Below the pieces are notes generated by a model. It saw only the letters and a list, made by a program, of their open reading frames with translations. It had not been told where the DNA came from and did no database searches. Position numbers and translations under genes: made by a program. DNA of 46,157 bases from Acidobacteriota bacterium. GTDB taxonomy: Bacteria; Acidobacteriota; Terriglobia; Acidiferrales; UBA7541. The stretch is taken from assembly GCA_003224525.1 (NCBI GenBank), contig QHZB01000217.1, positions 1-46,157 of the forward strand, given 5' to 3'. This document shows positions 1 to 8,462 of the stretch, one piece after another (the stretch's first letter is position 1; each line of letters starts with the position of its first letter).

Positions 1-1
1 C

Positions 2-988
2 ACCTGGACGGGCGACAACCTGGCGACCTGGAATCACATTTCCATGAGCACGCCGACGCTGCTGAGCATGGGTCTTTCTGGATATCCGCTCGTCGGAGAC
101 GACATTGGCGGCTTCGGCAGCTCGCCGCCGTCCGATTTATTAACGCGCTGGTATGAGGTAGGAGCCTTTAATCCGATTTACCGCAATCACGCTGCAAAAG
201 GCACGGCGGATCATGAGCCGTGGGTGAACGGTCCGGAACAGGAAGCGATTCGACGGAAATACATCGAACTACGTTACAAACTGATGCCTTACATCTATAC
301 AAATATAGAGGAAAGCACGCGGACGGGGATGCCTCTCATGCGCCCCATATTCCTCCAGTATCCGCAGGCCACGGAATTTTACGGCGACGATCGCGATTTT
401 CTCTTTGGCCCCGATTTATTTGTGGCGCCCGTAGTGTCGGAAACTGCCGACGCCCACGGAGTTTTCTTGCCTCCCGGAGAATGGTACGACTATTGGACCT
501 CGGAGAAGCACACCAACAAAGACCAAATTAACCTGCATCCGCGTATGGATGAAGTGCCGCTCTATGTCCGCGCCGGCGCCATTGTGCCCATGCAACCTGT
601 TGTGCAGTACACCGGTGAGAAGCCGAGCGGGCCGCTCGAATTGCGCGTCTATCTTCCCTCCACTACGTCGGGCAGTGATTGCCGGGGTGCGCTCTATCAG
701 GACGACGGACACACCTTCGCCTACCTGAAAGGTGAGATTCTGCGCGTCAACTATTCGTGTCAGGTTTCGAATAGCTCCGTAACGGTGGAGAGCAGCGTCG
801 AGAAGAATGCGTTTCAGCCTTGGTGGAAGAGTGCGGAAGTGACGTTGTACGGCGCCGCGGCTGCGCCCAAGGAAGTTCGCATCGGTGATGAAGTCATCCA
901 CGAATGGCGCTACGACGGCCCGGCGCGTGCCGTCACCCTGACGGTGCCCGAGGCCGCAAAGAATTGGAGCGTTCGATTCGCGTTCTAG
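2..988 (+). CDS. Glycoside hydrolase family 31 alpha-glucosidase, C-terminal part (5' end outside window)
   Basis: The reading frame is open from base 2, so the gene begins before the window. The first residues read TWTGDN.ATWNHI, the GH31 block whose Asp (TGDN) is the acid/base catalyst; the nucleophile block must lie upstream, outside the window. It continues with GYPLVGDDIGGF and RWYEVGAFNPIYRNHA, which line the GH31 active site, and ends in the beta-sandwich C-terminal domains. Family knowledge: these enzymes release alpha-linked glucose (or xylose) from non-reducing ends of oligosaccharides. It converges on a GH13 gene 20 bp downstream, which suggests a shared role in alpha-glucan use. 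The exact substrate cannot be told from this half. Confidence 0.9.
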   Translation, partial: TWTGDNLATWNHISMSTPTLLSMGLSGYPLVGDDIGGFGSSPPSDLLTRWYEVGAFNPIYRNHAAKGTADHEPWVNGPEQEAIRRKYIELRYKLMPYIYTNIEESTRTGMPLMRPIFLQYPQATEFYGDDRDFLFGPDLFVAPVVSETADAHGVFLPPGEWYDYWTSEKHTNKDQINLHPRMDEVPLYVRAGAIVPMQPVVQYTGEKPSGPLELRVYLPSTTSGSDCRGALYQDDGHTFAYLKGEILRVNYSCQVSNSSVTVESSVEKNAFQPWWKSAEVTLYGAAAAPKEVRIGDEVIHEWRYDGPARAVTLTVPEAAKNWSVRFAF

Positions 989-1008
989 GGGTAATGCCCT
1001 CTCCTGGC

Positions 1009-2973
1009 CTAGTTCAGAGAAAAAATCGAGAGAGATCTTGCTGGCATGGTTATGTGGATTTCGCTTCCCGCCAGCTCCGCCTTTGCTTCGCCGAAAAGAA
1101 GTGCGATTGCCACTGCTTTTTGCGCCGGCGCGTCGGCCAAAGGAATGCGAAGCTCCCGCTGCTGATCGGCATTGTTGAAGGCGACGACAATGCGCTCCTC
1201 CTCTGATTCGCGGGTAAAAACGTAAGATGATTCGTCCGAGGACAGATGCCATAGGTAGCCGCTACGCAGTGCGGGGTGTTCGCGGCGCAGCCTTAGCAGC
1301 GATTGAACGTAAGAGAAAATCTCCTGTTGGTCGTGCGTGCGGCCCGACGGCGTGAACGCGTCCTTCGCATCACCTATCCATCCGCCGGGGAAATCGCGCC
1401 GGTTGTCCGGATCGCCACCCCCCGGCATCCCGATCTCATCGCCATAGTAAATTTCAGGAATGCCCCGCAGCGTGAGCGTGAGTCCGAACGCCAGCTTCAG
1501 CTTCGTGGGTGAGCTGCCTTCGGCGCTCGCGAATCGCGGCACGTCGTGATTTGCAAAAAACGGGACGAGCATGTCGGGATGCACATACAAGGCATCGTGC
1601 CGCAGCACATCCGCGATGCGGCCCGTGGGTGCGCCCCGCAGCAACACATCCCTGAGCGTGAAGAACATCGGAAAATCGAAGACCGTGGAAAGCCCGCTAT
1701 CGATGCCGTCGTAGCGCCGCTCTCCTCCCACAAAAAAAGAAGTTACCGTGGGATCAGCATGAAACACTTCGCCAATCGTTGTCAGATAGGGATAGAGCCT
1801 GCGCAATTCCGTATGCCAGTGTGCCCAGAACTTCCGCCCGACATAGGGAAACGTGTCCATGCGATAGCCGTCCAGCCCGGATGTTTCCGCCCACCAGATG
1901 CTGTTTTGTAAAAGATATTGCTCGACCACCGGATTCTCCGTGTTCATGTCCGGCAGAATTCCGAAGAACCATCCTTCCGTGAGATTTCGTTTCATGCGCT
2001 TCGAGGCGTGCGGATCGACGAGCGATTCGAACGGATCGTTACCGATGGCCTGACCGCCCGCCTTGCCGTAGAAGCTGCCTTTGAGCGGCGAGAATGAATC
2101 GATGTGATGCGGCAGCGTGCCGTGAAACCAGTCGGGCAGCGGTGGATTCGCAACCCAGGGATGTTTCGGACCGACGTGATTCGGAACGACGTCAAAACAA
2201 ATCTTTATTTTTTCCTTGTGCGCGGCGGCGACCAGGTCCTGATAATCCTTCACCGCGCCAAGATGTGGATCGACGGCATACAGGTCCACGGCGCCGTATC
2301 CGTGATAGTCCTGCATCGCCCCGTTCTTCACGATGGGTGTTAGCCACAGCGCGGTCACGCCGAGATCCTTCAGATACGGCAGGTGGTTTTGAATCCCAAG
2401 CAGGTCGCCGCCGTGGTACGCACGGGGTTTCGAACGATCGTGGGAGCCCGGTGCTTCTGCAGGCTCATCATTCGTCGGGTCGCCATTCGCGAAGCGGTCC
2501 GGCATGATGAGATACATCACGTCATCTTGCGAAAGCCCTTGAAACTTTCCCACCGTCGGCACGCGGGCAGCAAGTGGCAATTCGAAAGACGTCCATCCCT
2601 TCGGCGCCTCAATTCGGCAGACGGCGGTTCCAGACTTCGTGTCCGCCCCAATCTTCAGCCAGACAAAGAGATAGTTCCCGCCCGCCGAAGCTTGTGTGCG
2701 CGAGACGCGGAGCGTTGGCAGATTGCACTCAACATGGGTCGCTTCCAGGTCGTGCCCGGAAAGCAGCAGCATCACCTCGGGCGTGAGTCCCACCCACCAG
2801 TTCGGAGGTTCGACTTTTGTGACCGCTGGAGCAGTTTCCTTGGCCGTCTGCTGCGGGCGGGCCCGCAGCGCCGAGCCGCCGCAGGCGTATGCGACAACGG
2901 ACAGAAAAGAGAAAAAAGCTCGGAGAAATCGCTCCGCAGCAAAATACCAAAAATGGCGTAGTCGTCTTTTCAT
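1009..2973 (-). CDS. Secreted GH13 alpha-amylase-family enzyme (cyclomaltodextrinase/neopullulanase-like)
   Basis: The protein has 654 residues. It starts with a basic, hydrophobic signal-like segment (about 1-35), then an N-terminal beta-sandwich of the cyclomaltodextrinase type (about 55-140), then the GH13 barrel. The four GH13 regions are visible: DVVPNH (261-266), GLDGYRMD with nucleophile Asp373, GEVF with acid/base Glu402, and ANHD with Asp477. A C-terminal all-beta domain follows. Family knowledge: such enzymes hydrolyse alpha-1,4 (and sometimes alpha-1,6) bonds in maltodextrins or cyclodextrins. The signal-like start suggests export to the periplasm. It converges with the GH31 gene, and a CBM9-like protein gene lies upstream on the same strand. 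The ribosome-binding site before the chosen ATG is weak. Confidence 0.9.
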   Translation of the reverse strand: MKRRLRHFWYFAAERFLRAFFSFLSVVAYACGGSALRARPQQTAKETAPAVTKVEPPNWWVGLTPEVMLLLSGHDLEATHVECNLPTLRVSRTQASAGGNYLFVWLKIGADTKSGTAVCRIEAPKGWTSFELPLAARVPTVGKFQGLSQDDVMYLIMPDRFANGDPTNDEPAEAPGSHDRSKPRAYHGGDLLGIQNHLPYLKDLGVTALWLTPIVKNGAMQDYHGYGAVDLYAVDPHLGAVKDYQDLVAAAHKEKIKICFDVVPNHVGPKHPWVANPPLPDWFHGTLPHHIDSFSPLKGSFYGKAGGQAIGNDPFESLVDPHASKRMKRNLTEGWFFGILPDMNTENPVVEQYLLQNSIWWAETSGLDGYRMDTFPYVGRKFWAHWHTELRRLYPYLTTIGEVFHADPTVTSFFVGGERRYDGIDSGLSTVFDFPMFFTLRDVLLRGAPTGRIADVLRHDALYVHPDMLVPFFANHDVPRFASAEGSSPTKLKLAFGLTLTLRGIPEIYYGDEIGMPGGGDPDNRRDFPGGWIGDAKDAFTPSGRTHDQQEIFSYVQSLLRLRREHPALRSGYLWHLSSDESSYVFTRESEEERIVVAFNNADQQRELRIPLADAPAQKAVAIALLFGEAKAELAGSEIHITMPARSLSIFSLN

Positions 2974-3041
2974 CGGGAGAGCATAAGGAAAAAAAAGGAG
3001 GGATGCCAGTCTCGATCTTCCGAGCCAGATCGGCCAGTCTG

Positions 3042-3857
3042 CTATTTTCGAGGAAGAGTGGACGGTGCAAAGACCAATTCGCCAAACGCTTCCGGAACGT
3101 GGAAATTAGGCGCCGGTGTTCGCGTGGGCTGCCAGGCGGAATAAAAGCGCGGTTCGGCGGCTCCTTCGACGCGGTAAAAATTCACTCTCCAAGTGGCCGC
3201 AGGATCGAAGCGCTCGACGAGATATTTCATTGGCAGCGCAATCTCCGCGACCCAGGTTTTAGCGGCTTCGTTCAAAATAACGCGGCGTCGCAGTCCACTC
3301 TTCATGTCGTGTTTCTCGCCTGACCCGATGTCCAGATCGATCCAAAAGCCATTCGGGCTGACTTCGAATTCTTTATAACGGCGGAGATGCGTCGGATCGG
3401 TCTGAAGGAAAGCTTCCACGACGTCGCGGTCCCAGAGTTGGTCGCGGCGGCCATTGGGCTCGGCATCCAAAAAAACGGTGATGACACGGTATCTGGCGCG
3501 GAATCGCAGATAGAGCGATTCCGGGGTCCAGAGCAGCCGCACTTCCGTTTCTCTTTCGGGATCAGCGTTCTTGCCTTGCCAGTCAGTGCTGAAACGCAGA
3601 GGCGCCGCCAGCTCCCAGGAAGACAGAGTTGGAAATCCATCAGCATCGGGCAGGTCCGGCATTCGAACAGCCACAGCAGTCCGCTCAGTGGACATAGCGT
3701 CGTTTCGAAACATCCCTATGAATCGCTTCGAGTGTTCCTCGGCACTCCAACTTGGGGGTAGCTTCCAGAATAACCAATGCATGGAGATGCACAAGAAAAA
3801 AGCTGAATAACAAAGCGAATGGTTTTTCCGTTGCAATGGCTTCAGCGCCTTTCTCAT
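3042..3857 (-). CDS. CBM9-like carbohydrate-binding protein
   Basis: From about residue 60 onward the sequence matches the pattern of the CBM9-like beta-sandwich fold: ETEVRLLWTPESLYLRFRA, then FLDAEPNGRRDQLWDRDVVEAFL, then FEVSPNGFWIDLDI and WVAEIALPMKYL. Such domains bind carbohydrate and occur in secreted proteins. I chose the ATG at 3857 because a purine-rich stretch (AGGGGGACAGGG) precedes it and the resulting N-terminus has a hydrophobic segment (SLCYSAFFLCISMHWLF) that could export or anchor it. An internal ATG at 3695 would give only the binding domain. It lies 68 bp upstream of the GH13 gene on the same strand, so the two may be co-transcribed for sugar-polymer use. Confidence 0.75.
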   Translation of the reverse strand: MRKALKPLQRKNHSLCYSAFFLCISMHWLFWKLPPSWSAEEHSKRFIGMFRNDAMSTERTAVAVRMPDLPDADGFPTLSSWELAAPLRFSTDWQGKNADPERETEVRLLWTPESLYLRFRARYRVITVFLDAEPNGRRDQLWDRDVVEAFLQTDPTHLRRYKEFEVSPNGFWIDLDIGSGEKHDMKSGLRRRVILNEAAKTWVAEIALPMKYLVERFDPAATWRVNFYRVEGAAEPRFYSAWQPTRTPAPNFHVPEAFGELVFAPSTLPRK

Positions 3858-4006
3858 CAACCCTGTCCCCCTGACCCGCGAACTATTTGCGCACCATGCA
3901 TTCTGCTCACCATAGATAGCACAGAACCCCGTGCTAGCATCAGATTTGGCTGCTCTCCACGATTTTCTCAAGTCAGAAGGGCAGTGAAAGCCTAGGAGCG
4001 CGGGAA

Positions 4007-4831
4007 ATGATCGAGCCTGTCAACACCCAAGATTTCACATCCCAACCGGAACGGCGCGAACCGGAACAATTTGAGCACGTGAAGTTCCGCATCGACGCCA
4101 GCGTCGCGAGGATAACTCTCAATCGTCCGGAACATAATCTTCTCAATGAAGCCATGCTCCGCGAAATCGCCGCCGGAATCGCTCATGCCGGCGAGCGCGC
4201 CGGCGTAAAACTGATTGTTCTCGATTCGGCCTGCAAAGTCTTCTGCGGCGGAATCGATATCGGTGAATACACCTCGCAGCGTGTTTTTCAAATGCTCGAC
4301 GCGTTTCACGCGGCGTTCGCTGGAATGTTGGAAGTTGGCAAGCCCGTGATCTGCGTGGTGAACGGACCGGCGATTGGCGGCGGCGCGGAGCTGGCGGCTT
4401 TCGGCGATCTCGTGATTGCCACCCCGAAGGCCCGGTTTGCCCAGCCGGAAATCAGCATCGGTATCTTTCCGCCGCTCGCATCCACAATTCTTCCTTTCCT
4501 CGTCGGACCTAAAATCGCGCTCGAGCTTGTTCTGACGGGTGAACCGGTGACTGCTGAGCGCGCCCTGGAACTCGGCATGATAAATCGCCTCGTGCCGGAG
4601 GCTCAACTCGAGCAGGCGGTGAACGCTCTCGTGGGCCGAATTAGCGGCCACTCTGGTCCAGTATTGACTATGGCGAAGAAAGCGATTCTCGGCGGCATGG
4701 GCTTGTCGCTGCGCGAGGGCCTCAAGCAGTCGATGAACATTTTCTTGAATGAGCTTTATCGCCTTGAGGATTCGCAGGAAGGGCTGCGCGCACTTGTGGA
4801 AAAGCGCAAGCCCAACTGGAAGAACCGCTGA
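4007..4831 (+). CDS. Enoyl-CoA hydratase/isomerase (crotonase) family protein
   Basis: The protein has 274 residues. The crotonase fold shows at ARITLNRPEHNLLNEAML, the first oxyanion-hole block KVFCGGIDIGEY, the second NGPAIGGGAELAAFGDLV, and PEISIGIFPP. Glutamates sit at both crotonase catalytic positions (GGGAEL and QPEISIG), so hydration of an enoyl-CoA double bond is plausible. The general look resembles proteins annotated as cyclohexa-1,5-diene-carbonyl-CoA hydratase, but I cannot establish substrate from sequence alone. The next gene is separated by a promoter and riboswitch, so it is not part of the B12 operon. TAGGAG at 3993 is the likely ribosome-binding site. Confidence 0.85.
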   Translation: MIEPVNTQDFTSQPERREPEQFEHVKFRIDASVARITLNRPEHNLLNEAMLREIAAGIAHAGERAGVKLIVLDSACKVFCGGIDIGEYTSQRVFQMLDAFHAAFAGMLEVGKPVICVVNGPAIGGGAELAAFGDLVIATPKARFAQPEISIGIFPPLASTILPFLVGPKIALELVLTGEPVTAERALELGMINRLVPEAQLEQAVNALVGRISGHSGPVLTMAKKAILGGMGLSLREGLKQSMNIFLNELYRLEDSQEGLRALVEKRKPNWKNR

Positions 4832-4888
4832 ACACCGGCGGCATTTCTTCAGTCACTCCATTTTCAGTCGTGCATTCTCAGTCGTGCA

Positions 4889-4917
4889 TTGACACTCCAT
4901 CCGGCGCGGCATACACT
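4889..4917 (+). promoter_or_regulatory. Sigma-70-type promoter for the btuFCD operon
   Basis: TTGACA at 4889-4894 and TACACT at 4912-4917 are separated by exactly 17 bp. Transcription would begin near 4924, just before the cobalamin riboswitch aptamer. The -35 hexamer lies at the end of a short direct repeat (TCAGTCGTGCATT, at 4864-4876 and 4878-4890). Confidence 0.7.
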
Positions 4918-4920
4918 CGA

Positions 4921-5062
4921 AATTCAATTTGCAGGCAAAGGAAGCGGGGAAGGCTGTGTGAATCGGCCGCGGTCCCGCCACTGTGATCGGCTGAAAAGCC
5001 GTAAGCCAGGCCACCCTTCCATGCCGCATAGGGCCGCGCTCTTCGCGAGAAAGAGCGATGCC
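4921..5062 (+). ncRNA. Cobalamin riboswitch aptamer (first)
   Basis: The conserved cobalamin aptamer blocks appear in order: GCGGGGAAGG near 4944, GTGTGAATC near 4956, CGGTCCCGCCACTGTGAT near 4970, and a B12-box-like GCCAGGCCACCC near 5004-5015. The B12 box departs slightly from the usual GCCAGGAGACC. It lies between a promoter and a terminator hairpin, directly before btuF, as expected for cobalamin-repressed uptake genes. Confidence 0.9.
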
Positions 5063-5064
5063 GG

Positions 5065-5094
5065 AAGCCCCAAGGTGTCTCGTGGGGCTTTTTT
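5065..5094 (+). terminator. Riboswitch-controlled intrinsic terminator
   Basis: AAGCCCC (5065-5071) pairs with GGGGCTT (5084-5090) around a 12-nt loop, and the stem runs into six T residues (5089-5094). Placed after the cobalamin aptamer and before btuF, it is the natural expression platform: cobalamin binding would favour termination. Confidence 0.85.
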
Positions 5095-5131
5095 GTTGGT
5101 GAAGTGAAATTCCCTGGGTCAAGGGAGATTT

Positions 5132-6214
5132 GTGAAAGAATTCGCCCGCCTGCGCCCCCGAAGCGCCGTCTCCGCCGCAACCGTGGCCCTGCTGTCCTGC
5201 GCGGCGCTGACGTGTGCGCAGAGCGCTCCTCCGGTCTCTTCCGCATCCCCAGCCTTCCGGGAAGTTACGGACGAAGTCGGCCGCACGGTTCGTGTTCCCC
5301 AGCCGGTCCGCCGCATCGTGTCGCTCGCGCCGAGTTTGACGGAAACCGTCTACGCGCTCGGTTTGCAGGATCGCCTCGTCGGAGACACCGACTACTGCGA
5401 TTACCCCGCGGACGCACGGAAAAAGACCAAGGTCGGCGGCGCGATCAACCCAAGTTTGGAACAGATTGTGGCTTTGCATCCGGATCTCGTTCTCGCGACC
5501 AAAGGATTGAACCGCCTCGAGACCGTCCATTCGCTCGATGGCCTGGGAATCTCTTCTTACGCTACCGATCCTCACACCGTCGAGGAAATCATCACTTCTT
5601 CGAAAAAACTTTCCGATGTGCTCGGCGTTCCGGAGGCAGGCGCATCGGTCGCCGGCGAAATGCAGCGCCGGCTCGCGGATCTGCAACAACGTGTTGGCTC
5701 TCTAGCCGCGAAACGTGTTCTGTTCGTTGTCTGGACTCAGCCGCTCATCTCCGTCGGCAAGGACACGTTTATCGCGGATGCGTTGCGCCACGCGGGAGCC
5801 GTCTCCATCGTGGATTCCGAGCAAGGATGGCCGCAGGTCAGCCTGGAAGAAGTCGCCCGGCTGCAGCCTGAATTCCTTGTTTTCGCGGATTCACATTCCG
5901 ACTCCGCTTTCCCAGCTGTCGAAATGCTCGCCACGCTTCCCGGATGGAGCATCTTAGATGCCGTGAGCAATCGCCGCTTTGCGGTGATCAGCGATGCCGT
6001 AAATCGGCCCGCCCCGCGGATCGTCACGGCTATCGAAGATCTCGCCAAGCAGCTTCACCCGGATGCCTTCGTTGAAAAACCGGAGAACGGCAAGGAAAAG
6101 ATGGAGAAGGAAAATCCCCCGCCGGACCAGCCGCCCTCGTGGCATTATTCCTTTTCTCCCGATGCCCTTCAAGACCGATTGACGACTCCTGGAGGCCGCG
6201 CATGCGCCCACTGA
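5132..6214 (+). CDS. btuF: Periplasmic cobalamin-binding protein of an ABC transporter (BtuF-like)
   Basis: The GTG start at 5132 follows AAGGGAGA. The protein has 360 residues with a signal peptide (VALLSCAALTCAQSA), then the helical-backbone-metal-receptor fold typical of B12 and siderophore-binding proteins: EVGRTVRVPQPVRRIVSLAP, SLTETVYALGL, GDTDYCDYP, then VGGAINPSLEQIVALHPDLVL. The LLSC stretch could be a lipobox, but this is not certain. The role as cobalamin receptor is inferred from the cobalamin riboswitch directly upstream and the btuC and btuD genes downstream. The C-terminus carries a proline-rich extension (about 320-345) beyond the usual fold. The 3' end overlaps the btuC start by 13 bp. 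Confidence 0.88.
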   Translation: MKEFARLRPRSAVSAATVALLSCAALTCAQSAPPVSSASPAFREVTDEVGRTVRVPQPVRRIVSLAPSLTETVYALGLQDRLVGDTDYCDYPADARKKTKVGGAINPSLEQIVALHPDLVLATKGLNRLETVHSLDGLGISSYATDPHTVEEIITSSKKLSDVLGVPEAGASVAGEMQRRLADLQQRVGSLAAKRVLFVVWTQPLISVGKDTFIADALRHAGAVSIVDSEQGWPQVSLEEVARLQPEFLVFADSHSDSAFPAVEMLATLPGWSILDAVSNRRFAVISDAVNRPAPRIVTAIEDLAKQLHPDAFVEKPENGKEKMEKENPPPDQPPSWHYSFSPDALQDRLTTPGGRACAH

Positions 6215-7239
6215 CGCTTCGGCGCCTCTTCCTCGAATGTTCGATCCTGGTGCTGATTCTGTTCGTCGTGGTGGTCATCGCCGTGAAGTTTGGCGCTGTG
6301 CCCGTTTCGCTCTACGCCCTCGGCCGGGATCTTTGGCACGTTCTTTTGGGCCAGCGCGCCGATCTCTCCAGTGATTATGTCTTGATCATCAAGAATATTC
6401 GTTTGCCGCGCATCCTTCTCGGCATCATTGTTGGCGCGTCGCTCTCCGTCGCGGGAACCAGTTTTCAAGCGCTGCTGCGCAATCCGCTGGCCGATCCTTA
6501 CGTGCTCGGCGTCTCCATGGGTGCTTCGCTGGGTTCCATCCTCGCGCTGATCGCGGAGCCACATCTTTCGATTTCACCGGCGCTTGCCTCCCTGCTGACT
6601 CCGCTGGGCGCTTTTCTCGGAGCGGGTGCGACGATTGCCGCGGTCTATTTTCTGGGCCGCCGGGAGGGCCAGATCGATAGCGCCACGCTGCTCCTCGGCG
6701 GCGTTATTATCTCCTCGTTCCTCTCGGCCATCATCATGTTCCTGATGAACACGCTCAGCGGCAATCTCCGCGGTCTATCGTTCTGGTTGATGGGCGATCT
6801 CTCCACGCCCTTGCAGAAAAGCGCCTACTGGTTCCTAGGAATCGGGTTCCTTTTGGCCGCCGGTGCGATTTACACCACCGCCGCGGATTTGAATTTACTT
6901 CTGTCCGGAGAGAAGGAAGCGATGCATCTGGGCGTGGACGTGCCGCGTGTGCGCCTGGTGGTCTACATTGCCGCGTCTCTGCTGACTGGATTGGCCGTCT
7001 CCGTGAGTGGTGCCATCGGCTACGTCGGCCTGATTGTGCCTCACGCGATACGCTTCATTTTCGGATCGGACCATCGCACTTTATTGCCGACGGCTGCACT
7101 CGGCGGGGCCATTGCTTTGGTCTTTGCGGACACGCTGGCGCGCACTATCGTTGCCCCGACGGAAGTTTCCGTTGGCGCGGTCACCGCCCTTGTCGGCGCG
7201 CCGCTCTTCATTTACCTGCTGCGCCGGAGGCTCTCATGA
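6202..7239 (+). CDS. btuC: FecCD-family ABC permease (BtuC-like)
   Basis: I chose the ATG at 6202 because GGAGG sits six bases upstream; a longer frame from 6139 lacks such a site. The 346-residue protein is very hydrophobic with about ten membrane segments. It shows FecCD hallmarks: RLPRILLGIIVGASLSVAG near the N-terminus, FQALLRNPLADPYVLGVSMGAS, then GAIGYVGLIVPHAIRF near the C-terminus. Family knowledge: two copies form the inner-membrane channel for corrinoids or siderophores. It overlaps btuF and shares an ATGA overlap with the ATPase gene, so the three are translationally coupled. Confidence 0.9.
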   Translation: MRPLTLRRLFLECSILVLILFVVVVIAVKFGAVPVSLYALGRDLWHVLLGQRADLSSDYVLIIKNIRLPRILLGIIVGASLSVAGTSFQALLRNPLADPYVLGVSMGASLGSILALIAEPHLSISPALASLLTPLGAFLGAGATIAAVYFLGRREGQIDSATLLLGGVIISSFLSAIIMFLMNTLSGNLRGLSFWLMGDLSTPLQKSAYWFLGIGFLLAAGAIYTTAADLNLLLSGEKEAMHLGVDVPRVRLVVYIAASLLTGLAVSVSGAIGYVGLIVPHAIRFIFGSDHRTLLPTAALGGAIALVFADTLARTIVAPTEVSVGAVTALVGAPLFIYLLRRRLS

Positions 7240-8090
7240 GCGCCGGTTCAGCTCACGCGCGGCATCTTGCCGAAGCCGGCCGCTTGGCCAACGAAATACG
7301 CTTGAGCGTCGAACAGGTCAGTTACGCCTATTCGGCAAATCCCGCGCAAGCCCCCCTTTTCACCCTGGAAGCGACAAGTTTGCAGGCCAGGCCTGGCGAA
7401 ATCGTCGCCATTCTCGGACCAAACGCCAGTGGTAAATCCACGCTGTTGCATTTGATCTCCGGCGCTCTCGCGCCCTTGTCCGGACGGGTTCTGCTCAACG
7501 GATTCGTCACTCAATCGCTTACGCCGCGCACCCGCGCGCAGCGCATCGCCGTGGTTCAGCAGGAAAGCGCTTTGCTCTTCCCTGCGCGCGCCTGGGAATT
7601 CGTCCTACAAGGCCGCCATTCCCATCGGCGCTCTCTGCGGTTCGAATCGGAAGACGATGTCTTGATCGCGAAAAACGCCCTGGCCCAGGTCGGTGCCGCT
7701 GATCTCAGCGACCGCTGGATGAATCAAATTTCCGGCGGAGAAAAACAGCGCGTGATCCTCGCGCGCGCTTTGGCTCAACAGCCGCTGCTCCTGCTGCTCG
7801 ATGAGCCCACTCTCCACTTGGATATCGCCGCGCAGATCGGCTTGCTGGATGCTCTTCGGCGGCTCGCCGCGGAGAACCGCTACACCGTCGTGGTCGTGAC
7901 GCACGAATTGAACCTCGCGGCGGAGTATGCCGATCAAGTTGTGTTGATGCAGCGCGGCCGATGTTTGCGCGTTGGTCCCCCGGCAAGCATTTATCAGCGC
8001 GAATTGCTCGAACAAGTTTTCCAGACGCCGCTCTCCGTGGAACTCGGTTCCTCCGGGCGGCCACGGGTCACCGTTTTGTCTGGAACATAA
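7236..8090 (+). CDS. btuD: ABC transporter ATP-binding protein (BtuD-like)
   Basis: The start overlaps the btuC stop as ATGA. The 284-residue protein has Walker A GPNASGKST (61-69), a Q-loop (AVVQQES), the signature ISGGEKQR, Walker B LLLLDEP, and the switch histidine in VVVTHE. This is a complete ABC ATPase of the FecE/BtuD type that powers import by the BtuC-like permease. The cobalamin assignment comes from the operon and its riboswitch. A palindromic repeat follows two bases after the stop. Confidence 0.9.
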   Translation: MSAGSAHARHLAEAGRLANEIRLSVEQVSYAYSANPAQAPLFTLEATSLQARPGEIVAILGPNASGKSTLLHLISGALAPLSGRVLLNGFVTQSLTPRTRAQRIAVVQQESALLFPARAWEFVLQGRHSHRRSLRFESEDDVLIAKNALAQVGAADLSDRWMNQISGGEKQRVILARALAQQPLLLLLDEPTLHLDIAAQIGLLDALRRLAAENRYTVVVVTHELNLAAEYADQVVLMQRGRCLRVGPPASIYQRELLEQVFQTPLSVELGSSGRPRVTVLSGT

Positions 8091-8091
8091 T

Positions 8092-8116
8092 GTAGGGGCG
8101 AACTTTAGTTCGCCCT
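8092..8116. repeat. Intergenic palindrome, copy 1 (GTAGGGGCG family)
   Basis: GTAGGGGCGAAC and GTTCGCCC form a perfect 8-bp inverted repeat around TTTA, starting two bases after the btuD stop and followed by a T/C-rich stretch. Copies 2 and 3 (10691, 13551) share the GTAGGGGCG start and CGCCC end but have a different stem interior. It may act as a transcription terminator for btuFCD. Confidence 0.7.
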
Positions 8117-8164
8117 TCTTCTCCTTAACCCCAACCCTGCGGCCTCGTGCTGCAGACCACATTC

Positions 8165-8400
8165 ACCGCGAACTTCGTGCTCGGGAAGACGGATTGCCGG
8201 TTCCAGCCTGCCTCTTCGGAATCGCCAAGTAGTAAGCCGTCGCCGCCGCGCGACTGTAAGGCGGATTAAGTGAATGCGCAGGCCACTGCGGCCAGTCGCT
8301 CCTTCGCTGGGCGACGCCGCGGGAAGGCCCCGCAACGGTCCTGATTCGAACGGGCCGGAGCTACCGCCAAGCCAGGAGACCGGCGAAGTTCGCAGCCGTG
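8165..8400 (+). ncRNA. Cobalamin riboswitch (second), upstream of btuB
   Basis: The blocks GTGCTCGGGAAGACGG (near 8178), CCGCGCGACTGTAAGGCGG (near 8246) and a perfect B12 box GCCAGGAGACCGG (8371-8383) appear in order. The arm between the ACTGTAA block and the B12 box is enlarged to about 110 nt with GC-rich hairpins. I do not see a clear terminator before the btuB start at 8463, so control at the ribosome-binding site (GCGGAGG) is the more likely mechanism. This is inference. Confidence 0.88.
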
Positions 8401-8462
8401 CGATTCATATTTGTCGCATCGGACAACCTTCAACTCCCGCGCGAGAGGGAGCGGAGGATAAA

